20,343 bases of DNA from Phallusia fumigata (Eukaryota > Chordata > Ascidiacea > Phlebobranchia > Ascidiidae): the NCBI GenBank assembly GCA_008931825.1, contig QXVZ01020919.1, forward strand, positions 1 to 20,343. Reading direction: 5' to 3'. How positions within the stretch are numbered: the stretch's first letter is position 1; each line of letters starts with the position of its first letter. The notes beneath the pieces are model-generated. The model worked only from the letters and a program-made list of their open reading frames with translations. It had not been told where the DNA came from and made no database searches. Shown piece by piece: positions 1 to 9,087 of this stretch. A program made the position numbers and the translations under genes.

Positions 1-393
1 ATACTTTTGTAAACACGTTTTTTGTCGTGGCACACCTACGTACGTTAGCTGTCAAAAGTTACCCATTAAAGGATGTACGCAGCTTGATGCTTTGTTGGAC
101 TACATTTTACTTGCACTTCATTCGACAGTGGTAGCCTAAATTTGGTTTATTGAATTAAGGAAGTCCTACATGCAGGCAGGTTGTTCACAATGTTTATGCG
201 GAAATGTTTGACAGTCTAAAAATAGGTGAGAACAAGGATTGCTAAACCCAACACACTAAATATCGGCTTATTTTAGTAAAATTGTGTCGCTATGATTTCG
301 ATACCAATACTGGACACTATAGAACGGCGTAAGACGTTAGTGGCCATCACAGTGTGATTAGGATAGTTTTGTGCAAAAAGAAGCTTCTCTTAC

Positions 394-1381
394 CTGGTAA
401 AATTCCATAAGACACAACAAGATATAGAACACCGTTTGCAAAATAGCTTAAAGCCAAACCAAAGAACATAAAAATGCCGCCGAGAATTCCACAAACTCGA
501 CATCCAAACTTCCCAACGGCCACGCCACAAATGGGCCCTTACAAAACAGTTGGTTAGTTTACTTCTGCAGTTAGAAACGTACGTGCTATAAACACGAAGA
601 GTGCAGCGTCCAGATTGTAAAAAACCACAACGTATTAATAACGGCACCACCCTTTTCAAATACTAAACGGTACGAAATGATTTACTGAACTGATTCTGTG
701 TTTGGAAATCAAGACATGGACTTGAAAAGTAGTTTTATCAAAATCATAACTGCCAGAGAACATGTACTGTGCATAGGAATTACATTGCATTGCAAACGTT
801 TTACGCACTGATAATGACAACAGGAATTGTGGGGGGTTTGCAATGAAATATATTTACTATACACAAGCTCTCTGGCCATGGGCGCCGGCACGAAGGTGCA
901 AAATGGGACACTTACCTCCTCCTGGAAATCCGAGAAAAATATTTTATTAATTTTATCTGTTCGATGAAAAAAATTCATGAATTAAAATGTATGTATATGT
1001 TAAAATTTGCCCCCACTTCAAAAAGTTTTCCCCGGCGCCCGTGTCTCTGACAGTTTTGTTTTACTTAAACTACTCTTCAAGTCTGGGCCTTGTGTTCCTA
1101 ACGCACAGTCACTTTACCATGTCATTTTGTTTTTAATAAAGATTCTATGTTTAAGAAAATCCAACTACATTTTCGGATACATACTAACCAACGAAGCACC
1201 CAAAGGAGGTTGGCAGACTTCCAACATATGAAACGTAACGAGCTGGCGCGTTAAACTCTCGTATCCACTCGGGATATAAAACACCAACAGAGTGAAGCGT
1301 CCCAAAGGATAAGGCGTAGGAAATACTTGACATTGCCAATGCAATCCATTTGTATTTTGGATTTTCTACCTGATCAGTCAT
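394..1381 (-). CDS. SLC16/MCT-like transporter, gene A, 5' part (exons 1 and 2 only)
   Basis: Partial gene running off the left edge. Exon 1 is 1381-1189 (193 nt, starts MTDQVENPKYKW) and exon 2 is 537-394 (144 nt). Both junctions are phase 1, with a GTTAGT donor at 1188 and a GTAAGA donor at 393. Exon 1 gives transmembrane helix 1 plus the start of helix 2. Exon 2 begins GPICG and continues with GKFGCR, the loop after helix 2 that in MCTs usually reads GPxxxxLxxRFGCR, followed by helices 3 and 4. The family (major facilitator superfamily, SLC16) moves monocarboxylates or related solutes across the plasma membrane. The start was chosen because the same Met follows a strong 3' splice site in A and B. 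The protein differs from gene B at 2 of 65 residues in exon 1 but at about 8 of 49 in exon 2. Exon 3 would lie left of position 1. The substrate cannot be read from the sequence. Confidence 0.85.
719..1083. repeat. fold-back repeat in intron 1 of gene A
   Basis: The element has imperfect outer inverted ends: 719-739 starts GACTTGAAAAGTAGTTT, and the complement of 1063-1083 reads GACTTGAAGAGTAGTTT. Inside it is a second inverted pair, 753-797 against 836-875, both of which begin CCAGAGA and end CATTGCAAAC when read outward-in. Intron 1 of the paralogue B is only 341 nt and lacks it, against 651 nt here, so it probably inserted after the A/B duplication. A related copy is in gene C at 9561-9715. 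I saw no protein coding in it. It is probably a non-autonomous DNA transposon or fold-back element; its superfamily is unknown. Confidence 0.6.
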
Positions 1382-1397
1382 CAGAAATCACTGCTGC

Positions 1398-1403
1398 CTG
1401 TTC
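1398..1403 (-). promoter_or_regulatory. 3' splice site just upstream of gene A ATG
   Basis: On the minus strand a pyrimidine run (CCTCTCTCTTTTTGAACAG) ends at 1398, and the ATG follows 16 nt later. Such a strong acceptor directly before a start codon means either an intron in the 5' UTR or a spliced-leader trans-splice site, which is common in tunicates. The sequence alone cannot separate the two. Confidence 0.55.
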
Positions 1404-2935
1404 AAAAAGAGAGAGGGTTTATTGTTAACCGAACGGAACTTTTCTACATTGCGCCAGAACTGGCATTGAAGCAAAACACTTATTTTGTTTCAAAAGAAGC
1501 GACAGCATGTAAAACCAGCTGTAAGGCAAATAACATGGAGCGGTTCTGCATAAAACCTACCGAACTGAACTGAATTACCAAACCCACGCCCAATTAGCAT
1601 TTTAGTTGAATGAGTATGAATCAAGCGTGAATCAGACAAGTCCTTTGCAGTCATTCGTGACAAGTGTATTTGACATCAAGCCAAACCCAAAAATTCATTT
1701 CCTGAAACATTTCAACCTAACAGCTGGCTAACACTAACTCAATTCTAAGCCTGATCATAAACTGATGCATAAAACAGGTCTTTAATTGCCACTCAAGTGG
1801 TTTGGGCGTTACTTGCAACACTGTCTCTAACCATAAACTACAAGTACTCTTAATCAAAGCTCAAACAGCATACCTGCTGTACTAGTGTAACAACCTGGTC
1901 AGCTGGATATACTCACTGTCAACTGTAAACATTCGGTTGTTTTCAATGGACGGTTAACAATCTCAGCGCCTCTTAACCATAAACAAACTTTAGTGTAAAC
2001 AATGTAGCGACAAGCTCTGATTCTTACCGATGTAGTGCTCACGTTTTAAACACATCCAAATCGGGGACGGCTTCAGTTCACAATAAGGCCTGCGCCTATT
2101 GTGGGATTGTTCAACTTCTCAATGTTAAAACCCTATCCAATTTTAACTTCTATCGAGCAAGCAATTCGGTTGAGTCATGCATCAAATTCTTAAAGCTATA
2201 TTGAAATAAAAAATACCTAAATGTAAAATGTTCCAAAAGATACACTACAGACACTGCTAGACATCAACAACAATACCAACGCATCGTCGCATTAGTTATT
2301 ATTACCTTCCCAACTTTATGGTTGATTTTCTAACCTATTTCTAGGATATCTGGATGTCGCAGAATTCCTAACTAAAACGATGCATATATTGAAAGACGGT
2401 GATGCATTAAAATTTTCGGCTTGCCCAATTGCATGGCTTTGTCTTACGTTCCCATCCTATCTTTGCAAAACCCCTTACCGTCATGATATATTTAGCATTG
2501 CAAATACGTTTGTTAGCGTACTAGTTAGCCTACGTTTAACCCACTTATCTTTAAAGAAACGTGTCAAGCAAAAATAAGTTTTTAAAGTGCTATATGTATC
2601 AACTGTCCCTCCTACAACTTTGATATTAAACTTTTTCGTTGACCACAAGCAGAAGATTCCGAATCAACGTCAAGCCAGCATTATGTTGTAAAAACAAGCA
2701 AAACGTAAACAAAGGGCAGATGTATGGTAAACACAAGATGTGCTGTATAGGATTTCAGTTTGTTCGACAATCCGATCCATTGCGGTGATCTACTACTGCT
2801 ATAAGGGCAACAAACGGTTTTTAATGTCTTTATTATTATATCCTTCTTCGCTGTTTCTACTTGTAAAACATTAAAAAGGAAACCCGCATTTACACAAACT
2901 GACCCACTTGCAAAAGTGTATATGACAAGAACCAC
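1404..2935 (-). other. 5' flank of gene A, homologous to the 5' flank of gene B
   Basis: No coding region was recognised. The block aligns collinearly but imperfectly with about 6618-8000 upstream of gene B. Matching islands include GTAAACATTC.GTTGTTTT (near 1926 and 7143), TAACCATAAACAAA (near 1973 and 7189) and GCTCACGTTTTAAAC.CATCCAA (near 2036 and 7246). The duplicated unit therefore included more than 1.3 kb of upstream DNA. These islands may be promoter elements or simply undecayed duplicate sequence. From 2936 to 3101 I see nothing. Confidence 0.6.
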
Positions 2936-3101
2936 TATAACATGAGCAAAACTTGTTGAGCGCCGGAGTGTTGTCTAGCCACATCGGTATGTAAACTGAC
3001 ATTTCCTTGCAAAGATTTGAAGAGATCATCAGACCTCAAGCATGTAAAAAATTTCAACTACATCTAAGTTTGTGACCTGTGCTCTTCGACAAAAATCTTA
3101 C

Positions 3102-3107
3102 TTTATT
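3102..3107 (-). terminator. poly(A) signal AATAAA of gene B
   Basis: TTTATT on the plus strand is AATAAA on the minus strand, about 120 nt beyond the gene B stop codon at 3226-3228. It is the first canonical hexamer downstream of the stop. Confidence 0.6.
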
Positions 3108-3225
3108 TGTTCATTAACTCTGTTTCAATGTCTTTAAAAGTTGCCAGAAAACGCAATATATTTGAAACACGTAAGTTGCAAAAGCAATAGTTCAGAAAAA
3201 AAACGAAAAAAGTAAAAGTTATTTG

Positions 3226-6200
3226 CTAAGCGCTTTGTCCTTCATCTTGCAATCTTGCCTGCAGCCTTTGCAAAGGGTTTTTTAACAAACACAGTGATGC
3301 TGATGTCAACAGCATGATCCCGGAAAATCGAAACGACCAATCGTAAGACTGCGTTTCGTCGACCAACGCGCCTGGATTCAACAAAGATCAACTTTGATAA
3401 ATATTGCTGTCTCAAATGTCACGTTCAGGGGGTCTGAGGGTCACCCAATGGGTGAACTGGGGTAAAAGGAAGCAGTTTACAAGATAACCGATTTTGCATA
3501 CACAAGTTTAAGTAACAGTGAAGACCCTACCCTGAGCACCAACCTGCTATAAATGGCCCCACACAAATTCCAATCCCTTCCAGCAATAACATCCAGCTAA
3601 ACGCGTCAACAAATGTCGTCGACCAAGCATGGCGGCAGTACTGGCTCTGATGAATCCGAAGCCGTTGCTAAACAAACCGGTGATCATGGCTAATGCAAAG
3701 AGACCGTGAGTGCTTGACCAGTAAGGACTGAAAAATGTGGCTGCTCCTAAACTCGCCTGAAATTGCCTTTTTGTTTATTGATTTGCAAATGGTTTAGTAA
3801 CCGATATTTAGTTGGATATTTTACCTGATTGATGCTGTAAGCCCATAAAGGGTGGATTTTTAAACAAGAACTCATGACCGCGGTCGCGGGCCTTCCAACA
3901 ACACCAGCAATGCCAATTGTGGACGACAACCAAGCTGAAAGATTCGGATCAATGCCTTGGTGTCTAATTCAAAAGTAGTAGTATTTTATGTTTTACGCAT
4001 TACACTGAACTATATTCAAAGCGTAACGGCAAAACAGTGTTAAAGAACAGGTAACAAATGCTGAAACGTAAGGTAAATTTTAACGTAATTGCACAAAAAT
4101 GGTTGACATACACTTTGGATTTAAGTTAATCTAATAGCAGAAAAATCTTGTGCACTTAAAACAAGGGAGAACAAAGGAGAATTTCATCCAAACCAAATGT
4201 GTTGTCTTAGTCTTTTTGTTTTTTGCAGTTGTTTAACTGGAAATGCACAGATGATTCCTACCTTGCTTTTTCCACCAAATGAACGTACGGTACGAACAGA
4301 GCACACCAAGACAAGAAATCACTTGTTATGATCATCAGAAACACAGGGTTTTTCCACAAGTATCGAGATCTTGCAAAAAATGTTTCCTTAGGTATTTCAA
4401 CTGGAGGCTCCCTTTTCTCTTCGTCTTCTTCTTCGCTTAGTGGTTGGGACAAATATTTTTTGCTGGAAATTTTTAACTGACGTTTTGAGATTTGTTGCGA
4501 TTTCCATGGATTGAGTGGGTGCGTTTGAATTGCATTTTTTGGAATAAAAAACACTCCACAAACACAAAGATTGAGGCAATACGCTCCCACCAAAAGCATT
4601 GCACCCTGCAAATGTTCAATATTCGTTTAGAAAAAAGTGATTTTGTTACTTGTGAAGGTTTGTTTTATAACCAAACTTGTTTTGGGCGACAAATCATATT
4701 GCTCTTCAAGATAAAACAGTTTTTGAATAAATAAGTGTAAAAAAAGACGAGTGGTTTACGGGTTGAGTTAAGATGAAGGATTGATATAGTTTGTACGTTT
4801 TCCAAAATTTTTTGATTTCGTTTTAACATACTACTTTTTTCCTTTATTTTGAATTTAGGGTTTTTGTAATCTGGCCAAAATGCCATGTTTGGAAAAAATA
4901 TGGTTTTTAAATCTTCAACACAACCAGTTTCACCAGAGTCCAGTTTCAGAAGTTTTAGAAATTGAAAAAAATTGAACCTAAGCCAAACTTTCTAATCAAA
5001 CAAAAGGTTCCGGATAAAAGTTCCGGATTCGATCAGATTCGAAATTTCAACTGGAATTTTAACAACTACAATTCGAAGATTTTCTATTTAGCGTGACCTC
5101 TCTGCTGGTTGACGTTCTGTTCTGATTAGTGATACAAAAGCAACACAACACGTGCAAAAAGGTCAACTTACTCTCCAAGAATAAGCTTCCACAAACAGTT
5201 GAAGCAAAAAGGATGTGAAAAAAATTCCCAAGCAGATACCACTACCGACAACGGCCTCCGCAATAACCCGATCCTTGGTGAAGTAACTGTTGATGACCGC
5301 ACTGAAGGACACGATCACGAGACCCGCTCCAAAACCTGAATACAAACACCAAAATTTTAAGAACTATTTGGGTCAGTATATTTTCAATAAAAAAGAAAAG
5401 AGAAAAAAACACCAAAATATTCAACGATTTCTATGTTGGAAGTAAATGAAATATTCATGTGTGTATGCTGTCGTCATTTCCATTGAAAATAGCGCTCTCC
5501 AGTGAGTTTCAACCTTTCGAGAAGGTATACATTTGTAAACATTTGTTTGGCCCTGTACGCTACACCGACGTTAGCTACCAAGTAAGGGTTATATGCAACC
5601 TGATGCTCTGACGGATTGCATTCGTCTTCCTGTTCATTGATCGTAGTGTGACTAAATTTGATCTACTTTATAAAGGAAGTCCCGCATGTAGAGTTGTTCA
5701 CAGTACTATGGGAAGTATTTCGACAGCTTTAGAATGGCTTACGAGCAGCGGTTGTCAGCCGAACACACTGAAATAGCGGGACTAACTCTCCTACTAGTCA
5801 GTAACAGCACAGAACCTCGGCTCACTCTCCGCATAGTGGTTTAACTCACTGGGGCTATAAGACGAAGGTTAACACATTGTTATTGAAATCGTCTTTAGCA
5901 AAAGTAAATTTTGTTACCTGGTAAAATTCCATAAGACACAACAAGGTAAAGAACACTGTTTGCAAAATAGCTTGAAGCCATTCCGAGGAACATTAAAATA
6001 CCACCAAGAACTCCGCAGGTTCGGCATCCAAACTTCCCAACGGCAGCGCCACAAATGGGCCCTTGAAAAAGCATACTCGTGTAAAAAGTTTGATGGTTGA
6101 TAAACTATAGAATATATATGCATGACGCCGATATAAAATTGCTTTACAAGAGCATTTGCACCAAGCCATTTCTTGAAACAACTCAATACTGAAATGTGAA

Positions 6201-6595
6201 CAGGATTTGGTATTGCAAGTAAAATACAAAGGAAAATAAAATGAGGTTTGGGGCAATACAAACAGGGCAGCAGCCAATTTGCAATGACAAAAATTTTACA
6301 AAGGCACAGCTCTTTTAAAAAAAATAAACGAAAAAAAACATGTATCCAAAATCATTTCGTGTTACGTTTGAAAGAACTGCATTTTTGGTTTCATGTGCTT
6401 ACCAACGAAGCACCCAAAAGAGGTTGGCAGACTCCCAACATATGAAACGTAACGAGCTGGCGCGTTAAACTCTCGTATCCACTCAGGATATAAAACACCA
6501 ACAGAATGAAGCGTCCCAAACGATAGGGCGTAGGAAATACTTGACATTGCCAATGCAATCCATTTGTAGTTTGGATTTTCTGCCTGATCAGTCAT
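3226..6595 (-). CDS. SLC16/MCT-like transporter, gene B, complete exon set with a 1-nt frameshift in exon 6
   Basis: Seven exons: 6595-6403, 6061-5918, 5335-5172, 4605-4262, 3963-3825, 3756-3544, 3371-3226. The model would give about 447 residues if exon 6 were in frame. All introns are GT-AG and all junction phases (1,1,0,2,0,1) match gene C. Family signs: GPICG and GKFGCR after helix 2; NSYFTKDR with GSGICLG in helices 4-5, corresponding to the second MCT signature; a long charged loop in exon 4 between helices 6 and 7 (SEEEDEEKREPP); GVVGRP in helix 8; and GPFIAG plus LVDETQSYDWSF near helices 11-12. Exon 6 is 213 nt where gene C has 214: one T is missing near 3609-3614, after MLGRRH, and the shifted frame meets TAG within about 25 codons. 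All later sequence is conserved in the expected frame, so this is either a very young null allele or pseudogene, or a base-calling error. It is a probable plasma-membrane carrier; the substrate is unknown. Confidence 0.85.
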
Positions 6596-6611
6596 CAGAA
6601 ATCACTGCTGC

Positions 6612-6617
6612 CTGTTC
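6612..6617 (-). promoter_or_regulatory. 3' splice site just upstream of gene B ATG
   Basis: The minus strand reads CCTTTCCTATTTGAACAG, ending at 6612, followed by a 16-nt leader identical to that of gene A and then the ATG at 6595. It is a candidate spliced-leader acceptor or the end of a 5' UTR intron. Confidence 0.55.
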
Positions 6618-8000
6618 AAATAGGAAAGGTTTGTTGCAAAACTTTGCTATAATGCGACAGAATCAGCACGTGAAGCAAAACAATTAACACTCTCTGAATA
6701 TTTTGTCTTTAGAGAAAGCCACAACATGCAGGCATAAACGCCACTAAAGCATAACTAAATAAAGATATACACGCTCTATTAAACTTGTGGTGAAGTGAAC
6801 GTCAATCAGATCACACTTCAGAGAGCAAATTCTTTTCAGCCATTCGTGGCAAGCGTTTTGAGAAAATAGCCAAAACAACCAATAAATTTTCAACAACATT
6901 AACTTCATATAATGTTCTTTTCTGACCGATTTTATATGTTAACTGCGCCACTTATAACCAAGTCCGATCACAAACTGATGCACAAAACAGATATTACCAT
7001 TCAAGTTGTTTGGACGTTACTCGCATCTAACACTATCCCTAAGCATTATTTGCAGGTTACAAATACTTTTGATTAGGACTTAAAAGGTATAGTTGAAGGA
7101 CTGAACTACTACCCTGACCAGCTGTATGCTCATTGTAAAGCTGTAAACATTCTGTTGTTTTGAAACGACTGTTAACGTCACCTCTCCTAACCATAAACAA
7201 AGTTGACTGTAAACACAGCAAGCTTAGGTTCTTGCCCAATTCAAACGCTCACGTTTTAAACTCATCCAACTGTGACTAAGGCTGCAGTCCACAATAAAGA
7301 TTGTACACTGCCTTCAGGCGTTTCCTAACTTCTTACCATAAAAATTCTATCCTAAAAATTCTATATAGCAAGGAACTTTGTTAAGTCACTCATTAAATTC
7401 TAAAATCCACTTTTGGAACAAAAGCACGTACGATTTAATAGGTTCCAAAAGATAGACTGCAGGCAAAGCACAATCACAACGCATTCACTCGCCTTTTATA
7501 CCACTGCCTTCTCAACTGTGCGGTAATCTGCTGACACATTCGTAATACCTGCACATTACCGACTTCCTGGAGCATGCATATTTCAAAAGACCGTGATGCA
7601 TTCAAATTTTCTACACAACTGTGCAGCTAGTACTGTGATAGCAAACTAGCTGCATGGCCTAAATTAAATTCACTTACCTTTTAAGGTGTCAAGCAAAAAT
7701 TATAAAGTTTGTAAATTGCTACATGGATCAACTCCCTCTACGGCAAATTTCGATGAAACTTTTCCGCAGACAGAAGTATTCGAAACAGCCCAACCTAGGC
7801 AACGTTATTTCGTAGGCAACTGGTATTTTTCAAAACATATACAAAGGACGTATGGTAAACACAACATACGTCGTAGGGTTTCAGTTTCCGCAATAATCTG
7901 ATCCAATGTAATGAACTACCGCATAGGCCAATTTTTAATATGTTTGTTAATATTCCGTTCTTTTAAGTTTCCACTTAAAACATTAAAACCCTATTTTTGT
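6618..8000 (-). other. 5' flank of gene B, homologous to the 5' flank of gene A
   Basis: No gene recognised. The block aligns with 1404-2935. Near 7845-8000 the match includes GTATGGTAAACACAA, GGTTTCAGTTT and a terminal AAAACATTAAAA. Homology stops near 8000, which marks one edge of the A/B duplication unit in this copy. Confidence 0.55.
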
Positions 8001-8034
8001 TTATTGTCAAGCTAAATCTTGGTGAATAAGTTTT

Positions 8035-8330
8035 GGATGTGCCTTAGTTGACAGAGCACCAACCTCAAAAAGGTTAAGGTCGCTAGTTCGAACCTCAAAG
8101 TAGGCTGGATACTTCTTGTTCTTCTTTGCTTTTGAAAATTCCCTAGTTTCCATTCGCGACGCTAAAAAGCATATCGTGGTGAATACGACATGGATAGAAC
8201 ATATAAAACGTCCCGAGGAATGCAACTTGTTGGTAAAGAGAGTAGCTTAAGCTGTCTTCGAATCAAAGGATTGATGAAAGTAACATTTTAGGTTTTTGTC
8301 ACGGGGTTCGAACCCGAGACGCTCGTATCA
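8035..8330. repeat. tRNA-like sequence, possible SINE remnant
   Basis: At 8045-8095 the plus strand has a weak A-box-like stretch (TAGTTGACAGAGCACC), an anticodon-arm-like hairpin (AACCT CAAAA AGGTT) and a B-box-like GTTCGAACC, followed by T runs. At 8293-8315 the minus strand has CGGGTTCGAACCCCG, a near-perfect T-arm. Neither folds into a full cloverleaf with a paired acceptor stem, so I do not call a tRNA gene. The two T-arm-like motifs point in opposite directions about 220 bases apart, consistent with one or two tRNA-derived SINE heads. From 8331 to 9008 I see nothing. Confidence 0.3.
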
Positions 8331-9008
8331 ATGCCAATAGAAACAAGAAGCAAATAACGCATAACGTACGAGGTTTTCTTTTTCTTTCCTTTAAAACGGA
8401 ACGATCGATTTCTCATTTTCGGAATATTGGCGTTATTGACATGTAGTAAAACAAAGCAAACTTGGGAAAACGATTATGCGCCTCGCGGACAAATCCGATT
8501 TGTAGTATTTGGCCCTTAAATAATAAAGGCCGCACAGCCTTACGCTATTCGGCCAAGTGGTCAACATAACATAAAGTTTTGATTCGCCTATACTACCTTT
8601 GCCTGCAGCTCTCCGTGTAGAAAGATGCTCGAATTCTTGAGATGAGAGAAGCCTCAAAATGTTCTACTGGTATTTATTCCGAAAAAAACTCGGGTTAAAG
8701 TGTATGGAAATTATCCTTGCAGCATTTACGCTTATATTTAATTGGGTGAATAACATTGCGACAAAACAGACACGGGTCTTGTGTTCGTGGCGACCAATGA
8801 GTTTAGGGCATTAGTAGTTGCTTAAATGGTTTTCGGCCAACTGCACATTCGGAACGACTGCACTTCGTTTGTACATAAAGCGGAAATGGGAGAACATGTG
8901 TGATTCACTGTCATAAGACTTCCTGAAAACCACTTTTTGGTGGTGGCGTTTTTAAACGTGAACCGCTTTATTCTGCCCACATGTTCAACCTATCAATATT
9001 GTTGATGA

Positions 9009-9014
9009 TTTATT
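9009..9014 (-). terminator. poly(A) signal AATAAA of gene C
   Basis: TTTATT on the plus strand gives AATAAA on the minus strand, about 75 nt beyond the gene C stop codon at 9088-9090. Confidence 0.6.
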
Positions 9015-9087
9015 TGAATTTATGAGCAAAATGAAATGCGGTAAATGTTCGTGTAATATAAATTAAGTCGTACGGAATATAGCCTTT

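Noticed and set aside
8045..8110. A functional tRNA gene
   Set aside because: The acceptor and T stems do not pair and the loop lacks U33, so only a degenerate tRNA-like element can be supported.
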